Below, one piece after another: positions 25,987-34,938 of a stretch of 64,000 bases of DNA. This DNA is from Sphingomonas bacterium. Lineage in GTDB: Bacteria > Pseudomonadota > Alphaproteobacteria > Sphingomonadales > Sphingomonadaceae. The notes beneath the pieces were generated by a model. It ran no database searches, was not told the origin of the DNA, and was given only the letters and a program-made list of their open reading frames with translations. The position numbers and the translations under genes were made by a program. The DNA lies in contig JAQGKS010000052.1 in assembly GCA_028289965.1 (NCBI GenBank), forward strand, positions 1-64,000. The letters are read 5' to 3'. Numbering within the stretch: position 1 is the stretch's first letter; every line of letters begins with the position of its first letter.

Positions 25987-28374
25987 ATGGCAGTTCGTCA
26001 TCGGAACTACGCGTTGCACCGTGTTCGCGCTCGCGTGGGCGCCACGTCCATGGCGGCGCTCTCGCTTGCCTTGGCGGCGCCTGCGATCGCGCAAAGCGCG
26101 GATCCGGCTAGCGACGCCACTGCGGAGGCGACGTCGTCCCGACTTCAGGACATCATCGTCACCGCACAGTTCCGCAACCAGACCGTGCAGGACACGCCAC
26201 TCGCCATTACCGCGATCAGTGGTGAAATGCTCGAGGCGCGCGGACAGACGACGATCAACGACATTGCCGGCCAGTCGCCGAACGTCACGCTCGAAAAGGG
26301 CGTGGGCCAGCGCGGCAGCGGCCTGATCGCCTATATCCGCGGGATCGGCCAATATAATGCCGCCCCGTTCTACGAGCCTGGCGTCGGCACCTATGTCGAC
26401 GACGTCTACATCGCGTCGATGAACAGCGCTTTGTTCCGTTTGCTCGACCTCGATCGCGTCGAGGTGCTGCGCGGGCCGCAGGGCACGCTCGCCGGCAAGA
26501 ACTCGATTGGCGGGGCGATCAAGCTGTTCAGCCGCAAGCCGACCGGCGACGGATCGGGCTATGCCGAACTCACCTACGGCCGGTACGATCGGGTCGAGGG
26601 CCGTGCCGCGGCCGACTTCAAGCTCGCGGAAAACCTGTTCGTCCGCATCAATGCCGCGGCGAGGAGCGAAGACGGCTACGTGAAGCGGCTCGATTATGGG
26701 TGTCTCAACCCCGGCTCGGGCTTTCCGACGCAGGTCGGCGTCGGCCAGAATTGCGTGCTCGGCACCGCCGGCGGCGAAAGCTATGTCGGCGGACGCCTCG
26801 CGATGCGCTGGCTGCCCACCGACAAGATCGAGATCAACATCAGCGGCGATTACACCGCGGAGCGGTCCGATCCCGCGCCCGAACAGTTGGGTTTCATCAC
26901 CAGCCAGGCCGCGGCCGATGCGGCAACGAACGCCCTGGTGCCTTTCGGCCTGCCACCGACCAGGATCGCCGGCATCGGGCTCGACAGCAGGTTCGAGACG
27001 GGCGGCACTTACACGACCTACTCGGACTATTGTAACCGCCTCGCGTTTGGCGGCGCAGGCGCCTATTGCTTCGACACCACGCTCAAGACGAATATCTGGG
27101 GTGTGCAGGGCAACATCAACGTCGAGCTCGGCGAAAATGCCAATCTGACGTCCGTCACTGCCTATCGCGGCTTCAGCACCTATACGCCAAGCGACAGCGA
27201 TGGCACGCCGCTTCCGTTCAGCAACCTTCAGGTCGGCGCGCACGGGCATCAGTTCTCGCAGGAATTGCGCGTCAACGCCGATCTGACCGACAATATCAAC
27301 CTTACCGTCGGCGGTTATTATTTGAAGTCGTTCGTCAATCTGGATCAGCGCGTTGACATCCAGTATTTCGGGTTCCTGTTCTTCAACGATGACCGGGCGC
27401 CTTCGACGTCGAAGGCAGCCTTCACCCAGTTGATCTGGAGCCCGATCGATCGCCTTCACCTGACCGGCGGGCTGCGCTACACAAAGGAGCGACGGACCTA
27501 TACGATCTTCCGCACCGTGCCGGACGGCAGCAATACACCTATTCCCGGCTTGTTTGGCAACGGGGGCACCTTTCGCCGCGGTCGCCTGGATTATCGTCTC
27601 AACGCCAGCTTCGACGTGACGGACGACATCATGATCTACGGCCAGTATGCCACGGGTTTCAAAAGTGGCGGCGTCAACGGCCAGCCCTTCCTTCCCAACC
27701 AGGTCTTCCCGTTCGGCCCGGAGACAATCGGTACCTATGAAGCCGGTGCCAAGTTCACGCTGCTCGATCGCCGCTTGCGCTTGAACCTGGCAGCGTTCCG
27801 CAGCGACTATACCAATATCCAGCTCCAGCCGCTCACCTGCCCGCCCCCGTCGCTGCCCACCGATCCCTGCGCTGCGGTGCAGAACGTCGGCAGCGCGTAC
27901 ATCAAGGGCTTCGAGGCCGAGCTCAATCTGCGGCCGGTAGAAGGCCTCAACATCGACGCGTCGCTCGCTTACCTTGATTTCGACTATTACCGGATCAACG
28001 ATGTGCCGACGATCACGCTCAACATGAAGGCGCCGTTCACGTCCGACTGGAAAGCGAGCATCGGTGCCCAATATGCATTCGATATGGGCAGCACCGGCAC
28101 CATCACCCCGCGCATCGACGTCACATACCAGTCTTCGCTGTTTACCGATCCGGTCAACGGCCCGAACAACCGGATCGCGCCGCGCACGCTCGCCAACGCG
28201 CGGCTGGGCTGGGCCAACGCCGGCCAGGACTGGGAAGTCGCACTGGAAGTGACCAATCTGTTCGACAAATATTATTACGCAAACAAGATCGACAACACGA
28301 CCTTCACGGGCTCCGTCTATACATTCCCGGCTCCGCCGCGGCGCTGGGCAGTCTCGCTGAAGCGCAACTTCTGA
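25987..28374 (+). CDS. TonB-dependent outer-membrane receptor
   Basis: The 795-residue precursor has a signal peptide ending ALAAPAIAQ, a TonB-box-like DIIVTAQ, a plug domain (about residues 60-175, including VEVLRGPQGTLAGKNSIGGA) and a 22-strand-type barrel ending in the aromatic C-terminus RRWAVSLKRNF. It should import a bulky substrate across the outer membrane with TonB energy. Its position at the head of the catabolic island, with the island's operator at its promoter, suggests that the substrate is the compound degraded here rather than iron. A 15-bp hairpin follows the stop codon. Confidence 0.95.
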   Translation: MAVRHRNYALHRVRARVGATSMAALSLALAAPAIAQSADPASDATAEATSSRLQDIIVTAQFRNQTVQDTPLAITAISGEMLEARGQTTINDIAGQSPNVTLEKGVGQRGSGLIAYIRGIGQYNAAPFYEPGVGTYVDDVYIASMNSALFRLLDLDRVEVLRGPQGTLAGKNSIGGAIKLFSRKPTGDGSGYAELTYGRYDRVEGRAAADFKLAENLFVRINAAARSEDGYVKRLDYGCLNPGSGFPTQVGVGQNCVLGTAGGESYVGGRLAMRWLPTDKIEINISGDYTAERSDPAPEQLGFITSQAAADAATNALVPFGLPPTRIAGIGLDSRFETGGTYTTYSDYCNRLAFGGAGAYCFDTTLKTNIWGVQGNINVELGENANLTSVTAYRGFSTYTPSDSDGTPLPFSNLQVGAHGHQFSQELRVNADLTDNINLTVGGYYLKSFVNLDQRVDIQYFGFLFFNDDRAPSTSKAAFTQLIWSPIDRLHLTGGLRYTKERRTYTIFRTVPDGSNTPIPGLFGNGGTFRRGRLDYRLNASFDVTDDIMIYGQYATGFKSGGVNGQPFLPNQVFPFGPETIGTYEAGAKFTLLDRRLRLNLAAFRSDYTNIQLQPLTCPPPSLPTDPCAAVQNVGSAYIKGFEAELNLRPVEGLNIDASLAYLDFDYYRINDVPTITLNMKAPFTSDWKASIGAQYAFDMGSTGTITPRIDVTYQSSLFTDPVNGPNNRIAPRTLANARLGWANAGQDWEVALEVTNLFDKYYYANKIDNTTFTGSVYTFPAPPRRWAVSLKRNF

Positions 28375-28383
28375 CAATATCGA

Positions 28384-28416
28384 GCGAGCGGATGGAAGAA
28401 CCTTCCATCCGCTCGC
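28384..28416 (+). terminator. Hairpin after the TonB receptor gene
   Basis: GCGAGCGGATGGAAG pairs perfectly with CTTCCATCCGCTCGC around a 3-nt loop. No U-run follows, so it is more likely a partial terminator or mRNA-stabilising hairpin that lets some transcription continue into the DoxX-like genes. Confidence 0.65.
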
Positions 28417-28457
28417 ATACATGTCGGATCTTGGGCGGGGCGAAGGGGCGACAGTCG

Positions 28458-28898
28458 ATGGAAGTTCGAAACAGCTGGAACAGGCCGCTCGGGATGCTCG
28501 GGCTGAGGCTCGTCATCGGGCTGCTGACGTTCCAGATCGCGATGTTCAAGCTGTTCATCGACGGCCTGGAAGCGCAACTCGTCTGGTACAAGGCGCTCAC
28601 GCGCTGGTTTCCCGACTGGGTGCTGCGCGCGACGAACGTCTATGCCGCGGTGTTCGAGCTGATTGGCGGCACGCTGGTGATCCTCGGCCTTAAGCGGGAT
28701 TGGGGTCTGTGGATGATCCTGAGCGTGCTGGTGGTGGTCACCTTCGGGCACGGCATGGAAGCCGCTGTGTGGGACATCAACCAGATGGTGTTCCGCCTCG
28801 CGATGGTGGTGGCGCTGCTGCTGCTCCCGCCCGAATGGGATCTGCTGCGGCTCGATCATGCCGCCCGGCTGCGGCGCGGCGCGCCGCGCCATCAGTGA
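28458..28898 (+). CDS. DoxX-like inner-membrane protein
   Basis: ATG 28458 lies after GAAGGGGCG, and the upstream in-frame ATG at 28392 falls inside the terminator-like hairpin. The 146-residue protein has four predicted helices (GMLGLRLVIGLLTFQIAMF, AAVFELIGGTLVILGL, WMILSVLVVVTFGHG, VFRLAMVVALLLLP). This is the DoxX/DoxD-like arrangement of small proteins found with quinone-linked oxidoreductases. It precedes a second four-helix protein and the first Rieske oxygenase, so it may help electron transfer or act in uptake, which is inference only. Confidence 0.7.
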   Translation: MEVRNSWNRPLGMLGLRLVIGLLTFQIAMFKLFIDGLEAQLVWYKALTRWFPDWVLRATNVYAAVFELIGGTLVILGLKRDWGLWMILSVLVVVTFGHGMEAAVWDINQMVFRLAMVVALLLLPPEWDLLRLDHAARLRRGAPRHQ

Positions 28899-28910
28899 CG
28901 GAGACGTTAA

Positions 28911-29555
28911 GTGCCGTGGATTGCTAAGCTCACCACGGTCGTGCGGCTTTTGCTCGGCGCGGCCTATCTGATCAACGGCACCAACTGGTTCTTCAAGATC
29001 ATCTCGCCCTATCCGAGCATGTCGGACTTCGTGGACTATCTGCCGCCGCCCGACATTGTCGGCGCGCTGATCGAGAACGGCATCCTGTTCCACATGGCCA
29101 AGGCGATCGAAGTCGTCGCGGGCATCGCCTTGCTCAGCAACCGCCTGGTGCCGCTGGCGCTGGTCGTGTCGATGGCCGTGACGGTGCCGGTATTCATCAC
29201 CGACGTGTTCAAGCCCGAGTTCCGCCTGCGCGCTTTCCTGATGGGCAGTGGATCTCTAGTGATGAACGTCTATCTGCTGCTCGCTTATTTCGATCATTAC
29301 CGCCCAATGCTGGCGGTGAAGGCGCACCCGACCGACGATCCCGCGACGCCGCGCCCGGAGACGGGCGGCGTGCTCGCCCACTGGGTCGGGACGATCGGGC
29401 GGCCGCTGATGCGCTTGCTCGCCCCGCTCGCGGCTGTGATGGGCCTGGCGATGCTGATCTGGCTGACCGTGCTGATCGCCCAATATGCCGCGTCGCCCAA
29501 GGCGATCCACGAGGTCCGGCCGATGACGCCCAGACCGAGACATATCGGCAATTGA
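28911..29555 (+). CDS. DoxX-like membrane protein, second copy
   Basis: A GTG start 12 nt after the previous stop gives a 214-residue protein. It has four to five predicted helices, including LLLGAAYLINGTNWFFKI, VVAGIALLSNRLVPLALVVS and LMGSGSLVMNVYLLLAYF, and a C-terminal helix LAAVMGLAMLIWLTVLIAQY. The YLINGTNWFFKI region resembles DoxX-family proteins. Its stop is followed within 2 nt by the operator of the Rieske gene, so the two membrane genes form a unit read from the receptor promoter. Confidence 0.7.
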   Translation: MPWIAKLTTVVRLLLGAAYLINGTNWFFKIISPYPSMSDFVDYLPPPDIVGALIENGILFHMAKAIEVVAGIALLSNRLVPLALVVSMAVTVPVFITDVFKPEFRLRAFLMGSGSLVMNVYLLLAYFDHYRPMLAVKAHPTDDPATPRPETGGVLAHWVGTIGRPLMRLLAPLAAVMGLAMLIWLTVLIAQYAASPKAIHEVRPMTPRPRHIGN

Positions 29556-29556
29556 A

Positions 29557-29580
29557 TTGCTATACGATTTGGACTAACGA
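29557..29580. promoter_or_regulatory. Tandem operator before Rieske oxygenase 1
   Basis: TTGCTATACGA (29557-29567) and TGGACTAACGA (29570-29580) are spaced 13 bp centre to centre. They end 6 bp before the ATG, so a bound protein would block translation-proximal transcription or the start site itself. Confidence 0.65.
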
Positions 29581-29586
29581 TCTCCC

Positions 29587-30624
29587 ATGACCTATCTCCG
29601 CAACTGCTGGTACGCCGCCGCCTGGCCCCACGAAGTGAGCGAGGCGCCGCTCGCGCGTAAACTGCTCGGCCACCATGTCGTGCTTTACCGCACGACAGAC
29701 GGCGTCGCGCATGCGCTCGAGGATCGTTGTCCGCACCGGTTCGCGCCGCTGTCGATGGGGCGCCTGATCGACGATCAGTTGCAGTGCCCCTATCACGGGC
29801 TGCGCTTCGACACCGATGGCGCCTGTGTCTACAACCCGCATTACGACGCGCTGCCAAGGGCGGCGAAGGTTGCCAGCTATCCTTTGCTCGATCGCTATGG
29901 AATGCTGTGGATCTGGATGGGCGACGAGCCGGCCGATCCGGCCAAGCTGCCCGACGATTTCGCCTTTTTCGACGATCCCGGCTTCAAGGCGGTGTCCGGC
30001 TATCTGATGGTGGAGGCGAACTATCAGCTGATCGTCGACAATCTGCTCGACCTGACCCACGCGCCCTATCTGCACCCCGCCTTCGCCATCCCCGGGATCT
30101 CGGCGGGCGAGCGACTCAAGCTCACCACGACGGAGCTGGTCCGCCTGCCGCAACGGGTGATTGCCCGTCGATGGCGGAAGAATTGTCCGCCGAACGGCCC
30201 CACCCGCACGCTGTTCGGCTTCACCGACGCGGTGATGGACTCGCGGTCGCACATGCATTGGCTGCCGCCGTCGCTAATCTATTTCGATGCCGGCGCGTCA
30301 CGGATCAACGAGGCCGAGGAGCTTGGTCTGTGCTTGCCCGCAATGCATGCGATCACGCCGGCCACCGAGCATAGCAGCCATTATTTCTTCGCGCAGGCGC
30401 GCAACCGGCTGCTCGACGATGCCAAGACCGACGAAACGCTGCTCGCCGTGCTGGTGAACGCGTTCGTCAATGAGGACGAACCGATGATCGAGGCGCAGCA
30501 GGCGAGGATGGGCGGCGAGACCGACGTGCTCGCGCTCGATCCGGTGCTGCTCAAGTCGGACGCGGCGCCCGTCAGCGCGCGCCGCATCCTTGCGCAGATG
30601 ATCGACGCCGAGCAAGCGGGCTGA
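29587..30624 (+). CDS. Rieske non-heme iron oxygenase, vanillate O-demethylase (VanA) type
   Basis: The 345-residue protein has a Rieske centre, C48-x-H50 in CPHRFAPLSMG and C67-x2-H70 in CPYHGLRF. The mononuclear iron site lies in DNLLDLTHAPYLHP (D155, H158, H163). It starts MTYLRNCWYAAAW as VanA/LigX-like O-demethylases do. These enzymes hydroxylate a methoxy group, releasing formaldehyde and a phenol, and need a separate ferredoxin/reductase. None is encoded in this window. A paralogue lies at 34.9 kb. The specific aromatic substrate is unknown. Confidence 0.92.
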   Translation: MTYLRNCWYAAAWPHEVSEAPLARKLLGHHVVLYRTTDGVAHALEDRCPHRFAPLSMGRLIDDQLQCPYHGLRFDTDGACVYNPHYDALPRAAKVASYPLLDRYGMLWIWMGDEPADPAKLPDDFAFFDDPGFKAVSGYLMVEANYQLIVDNLLDLTHAPYLHPAFAIPGISAGERLKLTTTELVRLPQRVIARRWRKNCPPNGPTRTLFGFTDAVMDSRSHMHWLPPSLIYFDAGASRINEAEELGLCLPAMHAITPATEHSSHYFFAQARNRLLDDAKTDETLLAVLVNAFVNEDEPMIEAQQARMGGETDVLALDPVLLKSDAAPVSARRILAQMIDAEQAG

Positions 30625-30632
30625 CGCCGGTC

Positions 30633-32111
30633 GTGGGGGAGCCAGTCGACCAGGAACGCGCGCTCGACCGCGCCAGCGCCGCGAGTCCCGAGGGGGTGGT
30701 GCCGTCGGTCGGCGCCGCATCCCCGGCGGCGGTGCCGCAGCGCGCGTCGCTGCTGATCCCGATGACCGTGGGCGCGACCTTTTTCATGGAAGGTCTCGAC
30801 AGTACGATCATCGCGACCTCTTTGCCCCAGATCGCGAGAGCGCTGGGCGTCACCGCGAACGAGATCGGTGTCTCGCTCACCGCCTATCTGATCAGCGTGT
30901 CGATGTGGATGGCCGCCAGCGGGTGGCTTGCCGACCGCTTCGATGCCAAGCGGGTGTTCATCGGCGCGATCGCGGTGTTCGTCTTCGGATCGGTCCTCTG
31001 CGGGCTCAGCACCGATCTCCTCACCCTGATCGCCGGCCGCTTCCTGCAAGGCGCCGGCGGTGCGCTGATGACCCCGGTCGGCCGCCTGATCCTGGCGCGC
31101 AGCTTCCCGCGCGACGAGCTCGTGCGCGCGATGAGCTATATGATCATTCCGGGGCTCGTCGGGCCGATGCTCGGTCCGGTCGTCGGCGGCTGGATCACGA
31201 CCTATTCCGACTGGCGCTGGATATTCTTCATCAACGCGCCGCTGGGCGTGCTCGGCGTGCTTCTCGCATGGCGGTTTCTGTCGAGCGGCGGCCCGGTGCA
31301 GACCGCCAAGTTCGACACGTCGGGCTTTCTGCTCGTCGCCATGACGTTGGTTGCGCTTCAAACCGGGCTCGAGGCGATTGCGGCTGAAAGCAAGGTTGGC
31401 ACGCTGGCGCTCGTCGCGATCGGGATCGGGATCGCCGGGATCGCGCTCTACACCCGGCACGCCCGGCGGCCGGCGCCGATCCTCGACCTGCGGCTGTTTC
31501 GCTACCGCGCGTTCGCGGTCGCCGTGCTCGGCGGCTCCTTCTCCCGGCTCGTGCTCGGCGCGACGATGTTTCTGTTCCCGCTCTACTTCCAGCTCGGGCT
31601 CGGTGCGTCGGCGGTGGTCGCGGGCTATCTGATGGCCGTGCTCGCCTTCGGGCAGATCGCGCTGCGGCTGGGCATCGATCCCTTGCTCAAGAAGCTGGGG
31701 ATCAAGCGGCTGCTGATCTTCAACAGCGTCGTGCTCGGCTCGCTGCTGGCGGCGCTCTTGCTGTTCCGGCCCGGCGCCTCCTTCTGGCTGCTCGGCTTCT
31801 TCATGTTCCTGTTCGGCCTGATCCACTCGATCCAGCTGTCGACGCTTGCGGGGCTCAACTTTTCGGGCCTGCCCGCCGAAGCCCTCGGCCGGGCGACCTC
31901 GCTCGGCGCAGTCGTGCAGCGCCTGTCGATGGCATTGGGGATCAGCATGACCGCGATCCTGCTCGCTTTCTCGTCGCGCGGTGCCGAGCCCGTCTGGGCC
32001 GACTTCCGGCTGCCGACGCTGGCGCTGGCGGGCGTGATGGTGGCATCGCTGCTCAGCTTCCTCGCGCTCCGCCGCGGCGACGGCGACGACCTTCTGAAAG
32101 CGAAGCGCTAG
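30633..32111 (+). CDS. MFS transporter, DHA2 (EmrB/QacA) type
   Basis: The 492-residue protein starts at GTG 30633, nine nt after the Rieske gene, with about 14 predicted helices. MEGLDSTIIATSLPQIARAL (helix 1 with the DxTI(V/I) signature), ASGWLADRFDAKRVFIGAIA (loop 2-3) and RFLQGAGGALMTPVGRLIL fit DHA2 exporters. It probably exports a toxic intermediate or product such as a phenol or acid. It is co-transcribed with the Rieske oxygenase. The N-terminal 40 residues are hydrophilic and alanine-rich, so a later start at about residue 44 is possible. Confidence 0.88.
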   Translation: MGEPVDQERALDRASAASPEGVVPSVGAASPAAVPQRASLLIPMTVGATFFMEGLDSTIIATSLPQIARALGVTANEIGVSLTAYLISVSMWMAASGWLADRFDAKRVFIGAIAVFVFGSVLCGLSTDLLTLIAGRFLQGAGGALMTPVGRLILARSFPRDELVRAMSYMIIPGLVGPMLGPVVGGWITTYSDWRWIFFINAPLGVLGVLLAWRFLSSGGPVQTAKFDTSGFLLVAMTLVALQTGLEAIAAESKVGTLALVAIGIGIAGIALYTRHARRPAPILDLRLFRYRAFAVAVLGGSFSRLVLGATMFLFPLYFQLGLGASAVVAGYLMAVLAFGQIALRLGIDPLLKKLGIKRLLIFNSVVLGSLLAALLLFRPGASFWLLGFFMFLFGLIHSIQLSTLAGLNFSGLPAEALGRATSLGAVVQRLSMALGISMTAILLAFSSRGAEPVWADFRLPTLALAGVMVASLLSFLALRRGDGDDLLKAKR

Positions 32112-32120
32112 CGCCGATCC

Positions 32121-32885
32121 CTAGCGGCGGTCCTGCGCGAGGCGGAACCCCATGCTGGTCGAGCGTTGCTGGTCGCCCGCCGCGATGCGCGCCGTGGGCC
32201 GCTGGCCCCGGCGCGAGCTGCTATAATCGCCACCGCGCAGAATATGGCTGCCGCAATCGGGCGCGGCCCGCGGGCTCCCGTCGGACGGGGCGCCGATATA
32301 ATCCGGGAAGCGGCAGTCTTCCGTCATCTCCCAGACGTTGCCGGCAATGTCGTAGAAGCCCCACGGATTGGGCAGGAAGCTCTTCGTCGGCGCCGTGTGG
32401 CCGAAAATATCGGGGCCGCCGTTGCGGCGGGTGTTGGCGTAGCGCGAGTCCGGCTCCTCGCCCCAATAGAAACCGGTGGTGGTGCCGGCACGCGCGGCAT
32501 ATTCCCACTCGGCCTCGCTCGGTAGACGGAAGTGCTCATCCGCGTTCGCGCCGTTGAGCCACGCGATATAAGCGAGCGCATCGGCCCGATCGACGTTGAT
32601 CACCGGGCGCGTGCCGCGGCCGAGCCCGTCATCCTGCGGCAGCGCCCTGCCCGTCGCCTGCGCGAAGCGATCATAGTCCGCGAAGGTCACTTCGGTTTGG
32701 CCGAGCCGGAACGCGCGCAAGGTGACGCGGTGCTGCGGCTTGCCCTGCTGCGCATCGGCCTCGGGCGGCGCGCCCATGATGAAGCTGCCCGCTGGCACGT
32801 CGATCATCCTGGGCGACATGGTCGCCGCAGTCTGTGCGCAGGCCGAGAGCATCGGCAGCAGCGTCGCCATCCACGCACCCCTCAC
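32121..32885 (-). CDS. SUMF1/formylglycine-generating-enzyme-like lipoprotein
   Basis: The 254-residue protein has a lipobox LSAC (Cys16), then an FGE/SUMF1-type domain with DVPAGSFIMGAPPEADAQQG, FRLPSEAEWEYAARAG, GNVWEMTEDC and HILRGGDYSSSRRG. The two active-site Cys residues that follow RGG(S/D) in true formylglycine-generating enzymes are absent, so it should not convert sulfatase Cys. Non-catalytic SUMF1-like proteins often act as accessory factors for periplasmic oxidoreductases. It is coupled by a 4-nt overlap to the cytochrome c gene upstream. Confidence 0.85.
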   Translation of the reverse strand: MRGAWMATLLPMLSACAQTAATMSPRMIDVPAGSFIMGAPPEADAQQGKPQHRVTLRAFRLGQTEVTFADYDRFAQATGRALPQDDGLGRGTRPVINVDRADALAYIAWLNGANADEHFRLPSEAEWEYAARAGTTTGFYWGEEPDSRYANTRRNGGPDIFGHTAPTKSFLPNPWGFYDIAGNVWEMTEDCRFPDYIGAPSDGSPRAAPDCGSHILRGGDYSSSRRGQRPTARIAAGDQQRSTSMGFRLAQDRR

Positions 32886-33538
32886 TTGCCATGCTCCAGC
32901 CAGACATGTGTGCCATAGAAAGCGGCCACCGCCTCGTCCTGGTCCGGCGGGATCGCTTGGGCGACCCGGCGCATCGTCGGATCGCTCCGTTCCCCGCTGC
33001 GATAGGCGCGCAGCGCGTGCGCGAGGTAAGCCGGATCCTGACCCGTCAGGACCGGCATTCCTTCGAGCTCACCCACACCCGTTTCCCCATGGCACAGCCC
33101 GCACTCCCGATTGGTGACGGCATAACCCGGCGACGCCGTCTTCGCCTCGGGCGGTCGATCGGGGAAGCCTTGCGCGAAGTAGGCGGCGAGATCGCGCATG
33201 TCCTGGTCCGAAAGCCCCTCGGCGAACGGCTCCATGATCTCGTTCTTGCGCACGCCTTCGCGATATTCGCGCATCGCGAGGAACAGATAGCTTTGCCGCT
33301 GCCGATGGATCTTGGGCGGAACCTGCGGGAGCCCCTCGGCCGCGGCCGGTTCCGCGCCATGGCAGGCAAGGCACGGTGCGGCGAGGGCCCCGCCGCGGCC
33401 GACGTCGCCGAGCGGCACGCGCCACGAGGGCTGCGCCGGTTGCGGACCCTTTTCACCGGCCGCCATCCCGCCCACCCCGAGCAGCAACAGCGCCGCAGCA
33501 GCTACCGCCTTGGTCTTCCACCGGATCACGCGCCGCAC
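32882..33538 (-). CDS. Diheme cytochrome c (c4-like)
   Basis: A GTG start overlapping the 3' end of the MFS gene gives a 218-residue precursor with a Sec signal (VAAAALLLLGVGGMAAG) and two heme motifs, CLACH and CGLCH, each followed by a typical c-type domain with AYFAQGFPDRP and QAIPPDQDEAVAAFYGT. Such class-I diheme cytochromes carry electrons in the periplasm. The divergent PQQ alcohol dehydrogenase with its own heme is the obvious donor, and a terminal oxidase elsewhere the acceptor. Confidence 0.9.
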   Translation of the reverse strand: MRRVIRWKTKAVAAAALLLLGVGGMAAGEKGPQPAQPSWRVPLGDVGRGGALAAPCLACHGAEPAAAEGLPQVPPKIHRQRQSYLFLAMREYREGVRKNEIMEPFAEGLSDQDMRDLAAYFAQGFPDRPPEAKTASPGYAVTNRECGLCHGETGVGELEGMPVLTGQDPAYLAHALRAYRSGERSDPTMRRVAQAIPPDQDEAVAAFYGTHVWLEHGK

Positions 33539-34818
33539 TCCTGACCGGTTTCGGCGCGGTCAAGATGCCGCCCCAGCGCAAGGAAGAACAAAGCCGATAC
33601 CGCGATCACGGCCGGCGCGATCAGCAGCGAATAGCGGATTGCGCTCGTCCCCATGAATGCCAGTGGCCCGTCGTTGAGCAGGCCGATCAGCATCGGACCG
33701 ATACTCTGACCGACCAGGTTGAAAATCAGCAGGTAGATCGCCGTTCCGGTCGCGCGGATCCGCTGATCGAGCAGCGCCAGCACGAGCGAGAAGGTGCACG
33801 GGGTGGTCGCCGCCAGCATCACGGTTTCGACCCCCAGGCCGACCTGCCACCACAAGGCATTGTCCGACAGCAGCAGCAGCAACTGGGCCGGCGCCATCAC
33901 CAGGCAGAACAGCGCGGGTGCCCAGGCGAGCCAGCGTCGATCGAAGCGCATCAGCCTCACCACCAGGAAGGCGGCTGCGAAAGTGGCGATCACGCCGACG
34001 CCGCCTTTGTACATGCCGATGAGGATGCCGGTTTCCTTGGCGTCGAGCGCATGGACGCGCAGCATGAAGGTTGGCAGCCACGCCAGCATCGCCGAATAAT
34101 TGATGCTCAGCAGGGTTCCCGCAGCGATCATCAGCCATAGCGGGCGCGAGCTCAACGCCATCCCCGCTGCGGCCGAAAAGGGTACTGCGCGTCGATCCTC
34201 CTGCGCCGCTCGCCGCGGCGGTTCGCGCACCACGAGCACGACCAGCAGCGCTACCAAAAGGCCAATCGCACCCATGACCGGAAAGGCGGAACGCCAGCCA
34301 TAGGTGCTCGCCAGCCAGCCGATCAGCGGATAGCACAGCATCATCGCGAGCGGCCCGCCCGCCCCGAATACGGCAATCGCCATCACCCGCGCCCGGCCGG
34401 CGAAGGTATCGGCGATCAATGCCGAGGTCGGCGCCATGTTGCTCGCCTCGCCGATGCCGAGAGCCATGCGGGCGATCAGCAAATGGACGAAGCTGCCGGC
34501 AAAACCTGTCGCTATCGTCACCGTGCTCCACGCGGCGAGGCCTGCCGCGACGATGCCGCGCCGGCTGGTGCGGTCGGCCACCCAACCAAGCGGCACGCCG
34601 ACGATCGAGTAGACCACCACGAACGCCGGCCCCATCAGGAAGCCGAGGCTTGCGTCCGAAAGCGCGATTTCCTGTCGAATTGCGGGCAAGAGCAAGCCGA
34701 ACATGTTGCGATCGACGGTGTTGAGGCCGACGGTCGCGGACAGGATCAGGAGGCCGAAAATAGTACGAGGGCCGTACCGCAAGGGCATGGCCGGTTGCTC
34801 CGACGCGATCGTGGCCAT
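33526..34818 (-). CDS. MFS transporter
   Basis: ATG 34818 follows GGAGAGGGC and is preferred to the ATG at 34854. The 430-residue protein has twelve predicted helices with VPLGWVADRTSRRGIVAAGL (loop 2-3) and GIGEASNMAPTSALIADTFA (helix 5 region), a pattern shared with spinster-like and ACS-type carriers of organic anions. It starts the minus-strand operon MFS - cytochrome c - SUMF1-like protein and diverges from Rieske oxygenase 2, with the island's operator in the shared promoter. Confidence 0.88.
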   Translation of the reverse strand: MATIASEQPAMPLRYGPRTIFGLLILSATVGLNTVDRNMFGLLLPAIRQEIALSDASLGFLMGPAFVVVYSIVGVPLGWVADRTSRRGIVAAGLAAWSTVTIATGFAGSFVHLLIARMALGIGEASNMAPTSALIADTFAGRARVMAIAVFGAGGPLAMMLCYPLIGWLASTYGWRSAFPVMGAIGLLVALLVVLVVREPPRRAAQEDRRAVPFSAAAGMALSSRPLWLMIAAGTLLSINYSAMLAWLPTFMLRVHALDAKETGILIGMYKGGVGVIATFAAAFLVVRLMRFDRRWLAWAPALFCLVMAPAQLLLLLSDNALWWQVGLGVETVMLAATTPCTFSLVLALLDQRIRATGTAIYLLIFNLVGQSIGPMLIGLLNDGPLAFMGTSAIRYSLLIAPAVIAVSALFFLALGRHLDRAETGQECGA

Positions 34819-34857
34819 TGCCCTCTCCTCCTTTTCATGATCATGTGGTAGCAAATC

Positions 34858-34868
34858 TTGTTAGTCAA
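34858..34868. promoter_or_regulatory. Operator between MFS operon and Rieske oxygenase 2
   Basis: TTGTTAGTCAA fits TNGT-N3-ACNA except at one base. It lies 40 bp from the MFS start and 70 bp from the Rieske start, suited to control both directions. The expected partner 13 bp to the left (34845-34855) is weak. Confidence 0.55.
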
Positions 34869-34938
34869 TTCGGCGTGAGAGCAACGGGCTCCGCTGCCCG
34901 CCAACAGCGGCCGCCGTCGAGAGTGAGAGGGATCGCCA

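Noticed and set aside
25942-28422. 826-residue minus-strand frame opposite the TonB receptor
   Set aside because: It is the antisense shadow of a well-supported receptor gene in high-GC DNA; composition is not protein-like and it has no domain.
30381-31826. 481-residue Glu/Gln/Arg-rich minus-strand frame
   Set aside because: Reverse complement of membrane-helix codons of the DHA2 carrier; not a real coiled-coil protein.
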